Positions 28,109 through 37,365 of a DNA stretch of 64,000 bases are shown here, in pieces (the first letter of the stretch is position 1; the number at the start of each line of letters is the position of its first letter). Position numbers and translations under genes: made by a program. Source of the DNA: Brumimicrobium oceani (lineage in GTDB: Bacteria > Bacteroidota > Bacteroidia > Flavobacteriales_D > Crocinitomicaceae); contig NZ_QFRJ01000002.1 of assembly GCF_003143775.1 (NCBI RefSeq), positions 392,501 to 456,500 of the forward strand, given 5' to 3'. Below the pieces are notes generated by a model. It did not search any database. It worked only from the letters and a program-made list of their open reading frames with translations, and was not told the origin of the DNA.

Positions 28109-28190
28109 ATTAATGTTTAATTATTAATGTTTAACGTTATTAATGTTTAAGGTTATTAATGTTTAAGGTTTAATTATTAATGGTTAACAC
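28109..28190. repeat. 16-bp tandem repeat, AT-rich
   Basis: Three consecutive units TTATTAATGTTTAAGG (first with CG at the end) at 28121-28168, with degenerate half-units on both sides (28109-28120 and 28174-28190). Units differ at one or two bases. Downstream to 28356 there is no gene. Confidence 0.85.
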
Positions 28191-28356
28191 CCAGAGCACT
28201 TAATTTCAACTGTGTCGAAATTGTGGTTTGTTTACTATGAAAAACAAGTGCAGCGCAACAACGACAACCGTTAAACATTATATTACAAATTTGCATCTGA
28301 ACTTATAGAAAAGGTTCATTTGAGCTATTTCAAAATTATCAATTGTTAATTATCAA

Positions 28357-28385
28357 TTGTCGATTGTCTTTTTTCTTTAATTTTG
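28357..28385 (+). promoter_or_regulatory. promoter of rsgA-dtd-mazG operon
   Basis: TTG (28357-28359), 18-base spacer, then TAATTTTG (28378-28385), a full match to the Bacteroidota -33/-7 arrangement. Confidence 0.6.
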
Positions 28386-28411
28386 AAGCATACAAAGAAA
28401 TAGAGTAGAAT

Positions 28412-29338
28412 TTGAAGAAAGGAAAAGTTATAAAGTCGACAGGTAAATGGTACATCATTGAGTTAGAAAACGGTGAAATCATCAACGCTGGAATTCGTGG
28501 AAAAATACGATTGAAAGGATTAAAAACTACAAATCCAGTGGCCGCTGGCGATGAAGTGATGATTACAGAGAATGAAGATGGGACTGGAGTAATTTCAGAA
28601 ATTCTTCCGCGGCAAAATTACATTGTTCGGAAATCTATAAATCTCTCTAAGCAGTCGCACATCTTAGCTGCGAATGTTGATAGGGCTTACCTATTGGTAA
28701 CACTTTTTGCTCCTGAAACTCATTTGGCTTTTATTGACCGTTTTTTGGTTGCTGCTGAAGCCTATCGAATTCCTGTGACTTTACTTTTTAATAAAATTGA
28801 TATTTACGAAGGAGATGAAATTCAGGTCGTGGATGAAATAATGGCCATGTATGAAAGCATTGGCTATTCCTGCGAGAAAATTTCTGCTTTAAACAAATCA
28901 AATATTGATTTTCTAAGAAAGGACATTAAAGACAAGCAAGTAATGATTGCTGGACATAGTGGGACCGGAAAAAGTACTTTGATTAATGCTTTGGACAGTA
29001 ACTTGGATATTAAAACTGCAGAAATTTCTATTCATCACTTGCAAGGACAGCACACCACAACTTTTGCAGAAATGCATAAATTGCAAACTGGCGGCTATAT
29101 TATTGACACGCCCGGAATTCGTGCTTTTGGAGTCATTGACTTGGATAAAAAAGTCATGAGTCATTATTTCCCAGAAATGCGTGCTTTAATGAACGAATGT
29201 AAATATCACAATTGTCAGCACCTTAACGAACCAGAATGTGTGATAAAAGATGCGGTTGAAGAAGGAGAAATAGAAGCTTCACGTTACAACACTTATGTTG
29301 ATTTAATGACGGAAGATCAAACTCAAAACTACAGATAA
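28412..29338 (+). CDS. rsgA: ribosome small-subunit-dependent GTPase A
   Basis: A 308-residue circularly permuted GTPase that acts in late maturation of the 30S subunit. N-terminal OB fold (GKVIKSTGKWYIIELENGE), then G motifs in permuted order: NKID (G4), a G5-like SALN, GHSGTGKSTLINAL (G1) and DTPGI (G3). A C-terminal zinc site is seen in CKYHNCQHLNEPEC. The start is a TTG at 28412; no in-frame ATG exists that would keep the OB fold. dtd and the mazG-like gene follow closely as an operon. Confidence 0.95.
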   Translation: MKKGKVIKSTGKWYIIELENGEIINAGIRGKIRLKGLKTTNPVAAGDEVMITENEDGTGVISEILPRQNYIVRKSINLSKQSHILAANVDRAYLLVTLFAPETHLAFIDRFLVAAEAYRIPVTLLFNKIDIYEGDEIQVVDEIMAMYESIGYSCEKISALNKSNIDFLRKDIKDKQVMIAGHSGTGKSTLINALDSNLDIKTAEISIHHLQGQHTTTFAEMHKLQTGGYIIDTPGIRAFGVIDLDKKVMSHYFPEMRALMNECKYHNCQHLNEPECVIKDAVEEGEIEASRYNTYVDLMTEDQTQNYR

Positions 29339-29351
29339 AAATTACAGGTAA

Positions 29352-29804
29352 ATGAAAGTAGTGATTCAAAGAACAACGGAAGCCAGCGTGACAATAGAGC
29401 ATAAAATCACTGGGCAAATTGGAAATGGATTAATGATTTTATTAGGAATTGCGGCTGATGATACTGATGATGACATTGAATGGCTGTGTAGAAAGTTGAC
29501 TAATTTACGCATCTTTTCTGACGAGGAAGGACTGATGAATCTCAGCATTCAAGATATAAAAGGCGAGTTTTTGGTGGTTTCTCAGTTCACTTTACACGCC
29601 AAAACCAAGAAAGGAAACCGCCCAAGTTTTATTCATGCGGCAAAACCAGATATCGCTATTCCAATCTATGAAAAATTCAAAAAAGTCTTAGCCATCGTAA
29701 GTGGATGCAAAGTAGAAAGCGGAGAATTTGGTGCTGACATGAAAGTTTCACTTGTGAATGATGGTCCGGTAACGATAACGATTGACACTAAAAACAAAGA
29801 ATAA
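29352..29804 (+). CDS. dtd: D-aminoacyl-tRNA deacylase
   Basis: A 150-residue enzyme that removes D-amino acids (and Gly from tRNA-Ala) from tRNA. The two signature motifs are present: SQFTLHA (near residues 78-84) and the Gly-cis-Pro motif NDGPVTI near the C-terminus (about 136-142). It follows rsgA after 13 bases and overlaps the next start codon by one base (TAATG), so the three genes form an operon. Confidence 0.96.
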   Translation: MKVVIQRTTEASVTIEHKITGQIGNGLMILLGIAADDTDDDIEWLCRKLTNLRIFSDEEGLMNLSIQDIKGEFLVVSQFTLHAKTKKGNRPSFIHAAKPDIAIPIYEKFKKVLAIVSGCKVESGEFGADMKVSLVNDGPVTITIDTKNKE

Positions 29805-30130
29805 TGAAGATTTCTGAACTACAAACTACAGTTGACAATTGGATCAAAGAACATGGCGTTCGTTATTTTGATGAACTCACCAATACCGCTGTTTTAATGG
29901 AAGAAGTGGGCGAAGTGGCTAGAATTATGTCAAGAAGATATGGTGAACAAAGCGAAAAAGAATCTGATAAAAACAAAGATTTAGGCGATGAATTGGCAGA
30001 TGTTCTTTTCGTGTTGACTTGCATTGCCAATCAGACTGGAGTAGATTTAACGGAAGCTTTGGCTAAGAATTTAGAGAAGAAAACGAAGCGGGATGGGGAA
30101 AGGCATCATGGGAATGAAAAGCTTTTTTAA
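29804..30130 (+). CDS. MazG-like nucleotide pyrophosphohydrolase
   Basis: A 108-residue single-domain MazG-like protein. The metal-binding helices are visible: EEVGEVARIMSRRYGEQ (EExxE) and DLGDELADVLFVL (ExxD). Such proteins hydrolyse (d)NTPs or modified nucleotides to monophosphates; the preferred substrate is unknown. It is much shorter than E. coli MazG (two domains) and belongs to the small MazG-like group. Translationally coupled to dtd. Confidence 0.9.
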   Translation: MKISELQTTVDNWIKEHGVRYFDELTNTAVLMEEVGEVARIMSRRYGEQSEKESDKNKDLGDELADVLFVLTCIANQTGVDLTEALAKNLEKKTKRDGERHHGNEKLF

Positions 30131-30244
30131 TGATTAATTCAAAAAGTTTACTTGCAATTTAGCTTTCATTCAAAAAGAATTCTTGAACTGTCCTAAACCT
30201 AATGAGCAAAAGACCTAAACTAGATTTTAATTGTCATTTATCGA

Positions 30245-30274
30245 TTGTGAATTGTGAATTGAAAATTATCTTTG
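30245..30274 (+). promoter_or_regulatory. promoter of rluF
   Basis: TTG (30245-30247), 19-base spacer, TATCTTTG (30267-30274). The ATG is only 4 bases downstream of the box, so the transcript is predicted to have almost no leader. Confidence 0.7.
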
Positions 30275-30278
30275 CCCT

Positions 30279-31004
30279 ATGAAAGAAACACGCATCAATA
30301 AATATTTAAGTGAAGCCGGACATTGTTCTCGTAGAGCAGCGGATAAACTGATTGAACAAAACCGCGTAACCATCAATGGAGTTGTACCAGAAATGGGAAC
30401 TAAAGTTCAACCGGGAGATGTGGTTGCTGTTGATGGGAAAAATATCGACAACAAAAACAGAAAAAATATTTATATTGCTTTAAACAAACCCATTGGAATT
30501 GTTTGTACGACAGACACACGTGTTGAACCAGACAACATTATCGACTTCATGAACTATCCAGAGCGAATTTTCCCAATTGGACGTCTAGATAAACCAAGTG
30601 AAGGATTAATTTTATTGACTAATGACGGAGATATCGTAAACAAGATTCTGCGTGCGAGCAACAATCATGAAAAGGAATATATTGTTTCTGTTGACAAGCC
30701 AATAACTCAAGATTTTATAGATAAAATGGGAAATGGTGTTCCCATTCTGGATACCATCACCAACAAATGCATCGTTGAACAACTCAATAAGCGCACATTT
30801 AAGATTATCTTGACACAAGGATTAAACAGACAGATTCGCCGTATGTGTGAATATTTCGATTATGAAGTAACGGCCTTAAAACGCGTTCGAATTATGAACA
30901 TTTTACTGGAAGACACACCTGTTGGAGAATGGCGTTATTTATCGGAGCAAGAATTTGGAAGATTGAGTGAATTGATTGATTATTCGAAAAAAACACCAGA
31001 TTAA
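30279..31004 (+). CDS. rluF: 23S rRNA pseudouridine synthase, RluF-like
   Basis: A 241-residue RsuA/RluB/E/F family enzyme. N-terminal S4 RNA-binding domain (RINKYLSEAGHCSRRAADKL) and catalytic domain with the active Asp in GRLDKPSEGLILLTNDGD. The late motif RQIRRMCEYFDYEVTALKRVRI is like RluF. In E. coli RluF modifies U2604 of 23S rRNA; the exact site here is inferred. RluB or RluE type activity cannot be excluded. It has its own promoter immediately upstream. Confidence 0.88.
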   Translation: MKETRINKYLSEAGHCSRRAADKLIEQNRVTINGVVPEMGTKVQPGDVVAVDGKNIDNKNRKNIYIALNKPIGIVCTTDTRVEPDNIIDFMNYPERIFPIGRLDKPSEGLILLTNDGDIVNKILRASNNHEKEYIVSVDKPITQDFIDKMGNGVPILDTITNKCIVEQLNKRTFKIILTQGLNRQIRRMCEYFDYEVTALKRVRIMNILLEDTPVGEWRYLSEQEFGRLSELIDYSKKTPD

Positions 31005-31030
31005 TGGTTTGAGAGTTTTTTGATTTACTG

Positions 31031-31109
31031 TGTTACGGACGATTTGCAAATCGTCCGTAACAGAGCAAATGAAAAATAAGATTACCTGATATACAAATCG
31101 TCCCTACGA
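31031..31109. repeat. REP-like palindrome cluster upstream of trxB
   Basis: A perfect 32-bp palindrome at 31031-31062, made of arms TGTTACGGACGATTTG and CAAATCGTCCGTAACA, with a further half-site ACAAATCGTCCCTACGA at 31093-31109. The same GATTTG/CAAATC core with the same extra half-site is found at 32367-32409 after trxB. Confidence 0.85.
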
Positions 31110-31363
31110 CAAAAACTTAGTGCATCTCGGCTAAATTCTTCTCCTCCCTTTTTTCTCTTCTCTGTGTATCTCTGTGAAATCACTCACATTCGACAAGCTC
31201 AGTGCAAAGCCTTTTATCTCTGTGTAAAAAAAGTGCCAAAGGCACTCTCACAAAACCTTTGCGAACCTCTGCCCCTCCGCGCCTCTCCTGCGTAATTCTT
31301 TCCTTTTTTCAGCATTACAATTGTTCGGCAACTAATGTTACTTTTTTTACGGATAAAATTTCT
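31110..31363. other. non-coding stretch rich in repeat fragments upstream of trxB
   Basis: No gene seen. It contains short motifs that resemble dispersed repeat debris: CTCTGTGTATCTCTGTG near 31159, TTCGACAAGCTCAGTG near 31188, a hairpin AGTGCC-AAA-GGCACT near 31230, and a pyrimidine-rich run at 31260-31310. Confidence 0.5.
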
Positions 31364-31371
31364 TAAATTTG
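31364..31371 (+). promoter_or_regulatory. -7 promoter box TAAATTTG for trxB
   Basis: Exact TAnnTTTG match 24 bases before the trxB ATG. Confidence 0.55.
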
Positions 31372-31395
31372 GACTTCTAAAAAATTAATAAGAAC

Positions 31396-32346
31396 ATGAG
31401 CAAAATAGAAAATATAGATTGCCTTATCATTGGGTCTGGTCCTGCGGGATATACTGCAGCAATATATGCAGCACGTGCAGATATGAATCCTGTTATGTAT
31501 CAAGGACTTCAACCAGGTGGACAATTAACAACAACAAATGAAGTAGAGAATTTTCCTGGATATCCTGACGGAGTTACTGGACCTGAAATGATGGTTCAAC
31601 TCCAAAAACAAGCCGAACGTTTTAAAACGGATGTTCGCACAGGCTTTATTTCTAAAGTTGATTTCTCTGGTCCAATTCACAAATGCTGGGCAGAAGATGG
31701 AACGGAAATTCACGCGAAAACTGTAATTATTTCCACTGGAGCTGCAGCAATGTACCTAGGATTAGAGTCAGAACAAAAATACCTTAAAATGGGTGGTGGA
31801 GTTTCTGCTTGTGCAGTATGTGATGGATTTTTCTATAAAAACCAAGAAACTGTAATTGTTGGAGCTGGTGATACGGCATGTGAAGAAGCGCACTATCTTT
31901 CAAAATTATGTTCGAAAGTAACGATGTTAGTTCGTCGTGACGAGTTCCGTGCTTCTAAAATCATGGAAGACAGAGTAAGAAACACACCAAACATTGAAAT
32001 CCTTGTAAACACAGAAGCTGTTGAAGTTTTAGGTGATGACAATGGTGTTACTGGAGCACGTGTAATCAACAATAAAACGAAGGAAACAATGGATATTCCT
32101 TGTACTGGTTTCTTCGTTGCTATTGGACACAAGCCAAATACAGAGATATTTAAAGATTACATCAATTTAGATGAAACTGGTTACATCAAATATGAAAAAC
32201 CAGGAACTTCTTTAACAAATGTACCTGGTGTATTTGTTTCAGGAGATGCAGCAGACAATGTTTACCGTCAAGCTGTTACTGCAGCAGGAACAGGTTGTAT
32301 GGCGGCATTAGATGCTGAGAGATATTTAGCTGCTCTAGAGGGGTAG
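31396..32346 (+). CDS. trxB: thioredoxin-disulfide reductase
   Basis: A 316-residue flavoprotein that uses NADPH to reduce thioredoxin. Seen: FAD-binding GSGPAGYTAAIYAARA near the N-terminus, GGQLTTTNEVENFPGYP, redox-active cysteines in ACAVCDG (Cys139 and Cys142), NADPH-binding GAGDTACEEAHYLS, and the C-terminal FAD motif GVFVSGDAADNVYRQAVTAAGTG. It is monocistronic and is flanked on both sides by palindromic repeats. Confidence 0.97.
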   Translation: MSKIENIDCLIIGSGPAGYTAAIYAARADMNPVMYQGLQPGGQLTTTNEVENFPGYPDGVTGPEMMVQLQKQAERFKTDVRTGFISKVDFSGPIHKCWAEDGTEIHAKTVIISTGAAAMYLGLESEQKYLKMGGGVSACAVCDGFFYKNQETVIVGAGDTACEEAHYLSKLCSKVTMLVRRDEFRASKIMEDRVRNTPNIEILVNTEAVEVLGDDNGVTGARVINNKTKETMDIPCTGFFVAIGHKPNTEIFKDYINLDETGYIKYEKPGTSLTNVPGVFVSGDAADNVYRQAVTAAGTGCMAALDAERYLAALEG

Positions 32347-32366
32347 TTTGAACTTTATGGGTATTT

Positions 32367-32409
32367 GTATGGGCGATTTGCAAATCGCCCTTACAAATCG
32401 CCCATACGA
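32367..32409. repeat. REP-like palindrome cluster downstream of trxB
   Basis: Perfect 20-bp palindrome GGGCGATTTG/CAAATCGCCC (32371-32390) followed after 3 bases by a half-site ACAAATCGCCCATACGA. The outer arms GTATGGGCGATTTG and CAAATCGCCCATAC can also pair, so alternative hairpins are possible. It could act as a terminator-like structure between convergent trxB and the HAD gene. Confidence 0.85.
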
Positions 32410-32417
32410 ATCGACTG

Positions 32418-33122
32418 TTATATCCCTAAAATCAATGGTGGCAACTCTTCAAGGTGTTCAACCCTTTCCAATCCTATTTTTCCTTCATGCGTTTTATTTG
32501 GATCAAATAAAACACCGCGGATTCCAGAATTTTCGGCACCTACAACATCTGCATTAATGTCATCACCTATCATAATAGAATTAGCAGCTTTTGCATTCGT
32601 TCGTTTCAATGCACCTTCGAACACCAGCGGATGTGGTTTTGCCTTACCAACTTCTTCACTGCATAAAACATCGTCAAAAAAATGTAGAATTCCACTATTT
32701 TTTAACTTAGTGAATTGGACCTCCTTAAAACCGTTTGTAATGATATGTAAATTATAGTTCTCGTTCTTTAAATCTGTTAACACTTCTTTTGTAGATGGGA
32801 ATAGATGCGTTTGAAAAGGAGAGATTTCCAAATAGCGATCACTCATCTGCTCCCCCATTTTTAGATTATCAATTTGAAATTCTTTTAATGTTTCAGAAAA
32901 CCTACCATTTCGCAATTGTATCTTGTCTATTTTCCCCTGAGCGTAATCTCTCCAAAAACGGGCGTTGACCTCTCGATAAACATCTAAAAAAGTATTAAAT
33001 GAAGATGAATGATCACTCAGTTTCAACTCATCATAAATGATTTTCAATGCACTCTCTGAGTTTTTATCAAAATCCCACAGCGTTCTGTCTAGATCAAAAA
33101 AAACATCTTTTATAAAATTCAT
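32418..33122 (-). CDS. YjjG-like HAD-family nucleotidase
   Basis: A 234-residue haloacid-dehalogenase-type phosphatase. Motif I is DVFFDLDRTLWDFDKN, motif II is seen in HIITNGFKEVQ, motif III Lys in GKAKPHPLVF and motif IV in MIGDDINADVVGAENSG. It fits the YjjG group, which removes phosphate from non-canonical pyrimidine nucleotides. The ATG at 33122 overlaps the stop of the upstream membrane protein gene by 4 bases, so a longer start is unlikely. Confidence 0.9.
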   Translation of the reverse strand: MNFIKDVFFDLDRTLWDFDKNSESALKIIYDELKLSDHSSSFNTFLDVYREVNARFWRDYAQGKIDKIQLRNGRFSETLKEFQIDNLKMGEQMSDRYLEISPFQTHLFPSTKEVLTDLKNENYNLHIITNGFKEVQFTKLKNSGILHFFDDVLCSEEVGKAKPHPLVFEGALKRTNAKAANSIMIGDDINADVVGAENSGIRGVLFDPNKTHEGKIGLERVEHLEELPPLILGI

Positions 33123-33586
33123 AACACTAAATCTTTTATGAAATAAGTTCCACCAGTAATAATGAAACAATCTATCGTGAGGAACAATATGATTAAAGGA
33201 AAAGTTTGCTTGTAGTGCTTATAGAATTTTGCAGTAATGATTGTTCCTACAGGGATAGATAAAAACAAGGGAAAAGCCCAATAGGTAAAAATTCTACCAA
33301 TTTTTTGTTTATATTTTATTACGTTCCTGTTGGTCTTGGTAAATTTCCTTTTTACTGGAATCACCTTCCCCTTCTGCTTCGCTTTTTTAACCCTCTTGGA
33401 GTGTCTTTCAACGGAAAGATTCATGAAGTAACTACTTCCAAAATAAAAGAGTGTTGCTGAAATATATCCACCAATTGAACACGCAATGAAAGTCTCCCAA
33501 AACGTTAATCCTGCAGCAGGTCCTGCTAAGGGAGTAAACATGAACTTCCAAGAACTAAACAATGCGAAACTAAGATAAGTCCACAT
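33119..33586 (-). CDS. small membrane protein, function unknown
   Basis: A 155-residue protein with about four membrane segments: residues 1-20, 27-50, 102-118 and 131-148 in rough terms. Between the second and third there is a strongly basic loop (HSKRVKKAKQKGKVIPVKRK), which should lie in the cytoplasm. No catalytic motif is seen. It sits between upp and the HAD nucleotidase in a probable operon (7 bases after upp, 4-base overlap with the next gene), so a nucleotide-salvage link is possible but only by position. Confidence 0.75.
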   Translation of the reverse strand: MWTYLSFALFSSWKFMFTPLAGPAAGLTFWETFIACSIGGYISATLFYFGSSYFMNLSVERHSKRVKKAKQKGKVIPVKRKFTKTNRNVIKYKQKIGRIFTYWAFPLFLSIPVGTIITAKFYKHYKQTFPLIILFLTIDCFIITGGTYFIKDLVL

Positions 33587-33592
33587 AAAAAT

Positions 33593-34246
33593 TTAGACTT
33601 TTTCTCCGTAAGCCAAATCGCCAGCATCACCTAAACCAGGAACGATATAAGAATGAGCTGTTAATTCTGAATCTACGGCACCAACCCAAATCTTGGTAGA
33701 TTTAGGCAACTTTTTTTCAATAAAGTTTAACCCCTGCTCCGTGGCAATACCAAAAACCAAGTGTACTTGCTTTGGTGTTCCATATTTTTTCAAAACTTGA
33801 TAAACAGCGGCCAAGGAGTTACCTGTCGCCAGCATTGGGTCACTGATAATTAAAACCTTTCCATCCAAGCTTGGTGAAGCACAGTATTCAACATCTATTT
33901 CAAAATCCTCTTTCGTTGTGTGTCTTCTGTAAGCGCTTACAAAAGCCGAGTCTGCCTTATCGAAATAATTCAACAATCCTTGATGCATTGGTACTCCAGC
34001 GCGTAAAATCGTCGCCAAAACAATATCATCATCGCAAGTACTCATTATCGCCTCTCCTAACGGAGTAGTAATTTCTTTTTCAGAATACTTTAAGGTTTTG
34101 GAAAGTTCATAAGCCATTATTTCGGCAATACGTTCAATATTTCTACGAAAACGCAGGCGGTCTTTTTGCACTTTTGCGTCACGAATTTCAGAAAGAAATT
34201 GATTGAAAATGGAATTATTTTTTGAGAAGTCAGTTATCATAGCCAT
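33593..34246 (-). CDS. upp: uracil phosphoribosyltransferase
   Basis: A 217-residue salvage enzyme that makes UMP from uracil and PRPP. The PRPP-binding loop is VLIISDPMLATGNSL, the early conserved part TILRAGVPMHQGLL is present, and the uracil-binding C-terminus reads VPGLGDAGDLAYGEKV. Two close ATG codons (34246 and 34240) are possible. It is the first gene of a unit with the membrane protein and the HAD nucleotidase. Confidence 0.96.
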   Translation of the reverse strand: MAMITDFSKNNSIFNQFLSEIRDAKVQKDRLRFRRNIERIAEIMAYELSKTLKYSEKEITTPLGEAIMSTCDDDIVLATILRAGVPMHQGLLNYFDKADSAFVSAYRRHTTKEDFEIDVEYCASPSLDGKVLIISDPMLATGNSLAAVYQVLKKYGTPKQVHLVFGIATEQGLNFIEKKLPKSTKIWVGAVDSELTAHSYIVPGLGDAGDLAYGEKV

Positions 34247-34477
34247 AAATTTACCGCTAAATTACTAGCTTCTTACAATATCGAGATAATTATATTGGAT
34301 TTTTTTAAAGTTACATGACTATGATTTGAAAGCTCGCCGCAGCACCTTGCTTAAAAAACAAGCTTTAGATTGTGTAATTTATTGAATTTGTGTTTAGTTT
34401 GGCACCTTATCGAAATGAAATCTAATGGATTTCATGTTCCGGCAGAACGTGATTACGGAATTATTTCAAATGAACAA

Positions 34478-34888
34478 TTAAACACTCGCCATGTAAGATT
34501 GCAAAATAATTGTTGCACTTACCTCATCGATTAATTCTTTTTGTTGTCTTTTCTTTTTCGAGACTCCCCCTGCAATCAAGGATTGCATCGCCATTTTGGA
34601 AGTAAATCTTTCGTCCATCATTACAATTTGTAGACTTGGAAATTGTTTATCTAAGGCTTCTTTGAATAAACGAACGTTTTGAGAACTGTGAGAATCTTCC
34701 ATATTTAATCGTTTGGGCTCACCCAAAACCAGGGTCCCCACATTTTTTTCCTTTACTGTTTTCAATAAGAACGTCATTACTTCTCTCGTAGCTACAGTTG
34801 TTAAACCCGATGCAATGATGTTGTTTTCATCCGTAATTGCGATTCCTGTTCGTTTCATTCCGAAATCAATTGCTAAAATTCTTTTCAT
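34478..34888 (-). CDS. ruvX: putative pre-16S rRNA nuclease / Holliday junction resolvase-like RuvX (YqgF)
   Basis: A 136-residue RNase H-fold protein. The three acidic positions of the family are seen: ILAIDFGMKRTGIA (Asp8), VLGEPKRLNME and the late LIDEVSATIIL; DERFTSKMA is also typical. YqgF proteins process the 5' end of 16S rRNA; the resolvase name is older. The start codon directly abuts the stop of the upstream M1 peptidase gene (34889), so the two are cotranscribed. Confidence 0.95.
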   Translation of the reverse strand: MKRILAIDFGMKRTGIAITDENNIIASGLTTVATREVMTFLLKTVKEKNVGTLVLGEPKRLNMEDSHSSQNVRLFKEALDKQFPSLQIVMMDERFTSKMAMQSLIAGGVSKKKRQQKELIDEVSATIILQSYMASV

Positions 34889-37288
34889 CTATTCTTTTAT
34901 AAATTTTTGCTTACTCAATAAGTTGTTTTGATTGTATAAGGCTATGAAATAAATTCCCTTAGGGAATTCCTTTGTAGACACAAGCATTTCGCTTTCCAGC
35001 ATAGGCAGGTCACTCATGATTTTACCCTTGCTGTCCATAATTTTTATTTGTTTGTGGGCATGAACTTCATCCCAACTGATATGCAGAAGACCTTTCGTAG
35101 GATTTGGGTATATTTTCATTTGATTCAATGGGGCTTCTCCTGTTGTTCCCAAAGCACTTTTACGAAACCCAAAAGTATATTCTCCTTTATGCACCTCGGA
35201 CAACTCCATTCTTCCATAACCATCTGTTAAATTCCCTTGAGTATATGCTTCATAATGCCCGTATTTTTGCCATGCTGTTTTTTGATTTGGTCTCCACAAC
35301 AAAACTATACTGTCTTCGTGAAATGAAATTCCGTTATGGTCTGTCATTAAACCTACATCCAAATTTCCACTGGCAGTATTTCGTCCATCATAAAACAATC
35401 TTGCTTTTGCTTTGAAGCTATTTGAAATAATTCCATCTACTTTCCAATAACGATCTGGCGAAATAACATATTCAAAACCTAAATTTGAATGATCAAAACC
35501 ATCAGGTTCCACTCTGTAATGTTCAATTCTCAACATAGAAGAATCCTCTTCCTCTTGTACATTGAGGTAGAAATAAGCATAATTCAACTGTGCAGAAGTA
35601 GGTGAATTGACAATCAAATTCTCACCAGTTACAGCGTTCAACAATCTGCTGTCTTTGTTCAAGTAGACCATAACCGGAGAGAAAGGTACGAGAACGTCCA
35701 CATTTTGTGCTGCTCCTGAAATTGTTCTTTCTACAGAAAATGTGTTCCAGTTAGCATCCACAAAGGTTATTTGAACGGGAACATCATCGAAATAATTAGG
35801 AGCCTCAAATAGTTTTTGCTGTATAAAAACTTTCACATCGATCTGACTCCCTTGTGTGTCCACAATAAAAGAATCTACTTCGAAGCCGTTAAATCCTGGA
35901 TTAAAAACGTAGTTATCAAAAAAGTTATTAGCGTTATAGCCCGTAGAATTTATCAGTTCATCTCTAAAATCTTCAGCATTTATACTTTTGAATGCATAAT
36001 TGCTTTGAATAGATTTAAGCCCCGCAAAAAAATCTGTATCTCCCATGTGAGAACGCAAATTATGCATTAACGTTGCGCCCTTGCTGTAAGTATGGGAACC
36101 GTATGTTGCATTATGAGGAACTCCAGATATGGGTAAAAAACCTCCATCTTGAAAGTGAGCTTTCTGAATCACATCTCGGTGTACACCTTTCAATTCATCG
36201 ATATATCTGTCATAGTCATAAACATGTTCTAAGAAAATAGATTCACTATAAGAAGCCAGGCCTTCGTTGATCCACATGTCTTCTGCGGTTCTACAAGTCA
36301 CTAAATTCCCCCACCAATGATGCGAAAGTTCGTGCGCCATTAAGGTTTCGTAATTTAAGCTTCCATCTGTAGCAAATTTAGGATACATCACACATGTAGC
36401 GTGTTCCATCGCTCCGCCATTAAAAGGAACCAAGGCAAATGCAATTTTATTCCAGACGTAAGGTCCGTAATTGTCTTCGTAGGCATCCATAGCACCAAAC
36501 AAATTAACGAAGGAACTTTTCATATCTGAAGTGTCTTGCGGAGTTGCAATCAGCATTACAGGTGTTTGGCTATTGGTTAAACTGCTGGTATAAGTTTGCG
36601 CAACATGCGTATAAGGCGCGGCACCCACACAAGCTAAATAGGTTGGAATCTCATCTTCTAAAATCCATCGGCGAATGTTTTCGTTATTTGCACCCACGCT
36701 TTCGCTTTCTATAAAACCATTGCTGTAGGCTGTAATGGATTGAGGTGTTGTAATTTCAATATCATAAGTTGCGCGTTCTTCGAAATTATCAAAACAAGGA
36801 TGCCATGTTCTTCCATAGTTGTGAGGTTCCGATTGAAAGGCGACGCCTAAATTGTATGCATAATTTCCAGAAAAGTAAAATCCACCAAAGCCTGAAGGAT
36901 CTTTTTGCGGCGTTCCATGATAAAAAATAGAAACAGAGTCCTGATCTCCTTGGCTTAATACGCTGGCAAGATGCACACGTAAAAGGGTATCATTATAATT
37001 GTAAGTCAAGTGATTTGTTCCAGATTTCACAGAGTCGATTGAAAATTTTAGTAAATCGAGAGAAATACCATCAATGCCATTCATTTTACTTTCAAAGCTT
37101 ACTTTACACGAAGCGGTTAAAATTTGAGAAGACATTTGCGTTAAGTCCATTTCTATTTGATAATTGAGCACATCAATGGTGTCGCTGCGCATATTATCAA
37201 TTTCCCCATTGCTTTGAGAAAAACTTAAAGAAAAGTGGGTAAGAACTAGAATTATTGAAAATAGAAGTGTTTTAAATGTCCTCATCAT
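34889..37288 (-). CDS. secreted M1 family metallopeptidase with T9SS type A sorting domain
   Basis: A 799-residue exported aminopeptidase-type enzyme. Signal peptide near the start (TLLFSIILVLTHFSLSFS). N-terminal M1 beta domain; zinc motif HELSHH in ETLMAHELSHHWWGNL with the downstream Glu in WINEGLASYSE; GGAMEHATCVM fits the GxMEN substrate motif with Asn replaced by His. C-terminal region has a fibronectin-like part and a type A T9SS sorting domain (MKIYPNPTKGLLHISW ... GIYFIALYN). So it is probably secreted by the gldKLMN system. The start was set at 37288; a frame extension to 37399 would run over the divergent gene. Confidence 0.92.
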   Translation of the reverse strand: MMRTFKTLLFSIILVLTHFSLSFSQSNGEIDNMRSDTIDVLNYQIEMDLTQMSSQILTASCKVSFESKMNGIDGISLDLLKFSIDSVKSGTNHLTYNYNDTLLRVHLASVLSQGDQDSVSIFYHGTPQKDPSGFGGFYFSGNYAYNLGVAFQSEPHNYGRTWHPCFDNFEERATYDIEITTPQSITAYSNGFIESESVGANNENIRRWILEDEIPTYLACVGAAPYTHVAQTYTSSLTNSQTPVMLIATPQDTSDMKSSFVNLFGAMDAYEDNYGPYVWNKIAFALVPFNGGAMEHATCVMYPKFATDGSLNYETLMAHELSHHWWGNLVTCRTAEDMWINEGLASYSESIFLEHVYDYDRYIDELKGVHRDVIQKAHFQDGGFLPISGVPHNATYGSHTYSKGATLMHNLRSHMGDTDFFAGLKSIQSNYAFKSINAEDFRDELINSTGYNANNFFDNYVFNPGFNGFEVDSFIVDTQGSQIDVKVFIQQKLFEAPNYFDDVPVQITFVDANWNTFSVERTISGAAQNVDVLVPFSPVMVYLNKDSRLLNAVTGENLIVNSPTSAQLNYAYFYLNVQEEEDSSMLRIEHYRVEPDGFDHSNLGFEYVISPDRYWKVDGIISNSFKAKARLFYDGRNTASGNLDVGLMTDHNGISFHEDSIVLLWRPNQKTAWQKYGHYEAYTQGNLTDGYGRMELSEVHKGEYTFGFRKSALGTTGEAPLNQMKIYPNPTKGLLHISWDEVHAHKQIKIMDSKGKIMSDLPMLESEMLVSTKEFPKGIYFIALYNQNNLLSKQKFIKE

Positions 37289-37365
37289 TATTTTATTTAA
37301 AGTAACAATTGTACGAATGATGGACGAATTTAGTGTTAAATGAAAGAAAAACGAAAGGAAGTCCT

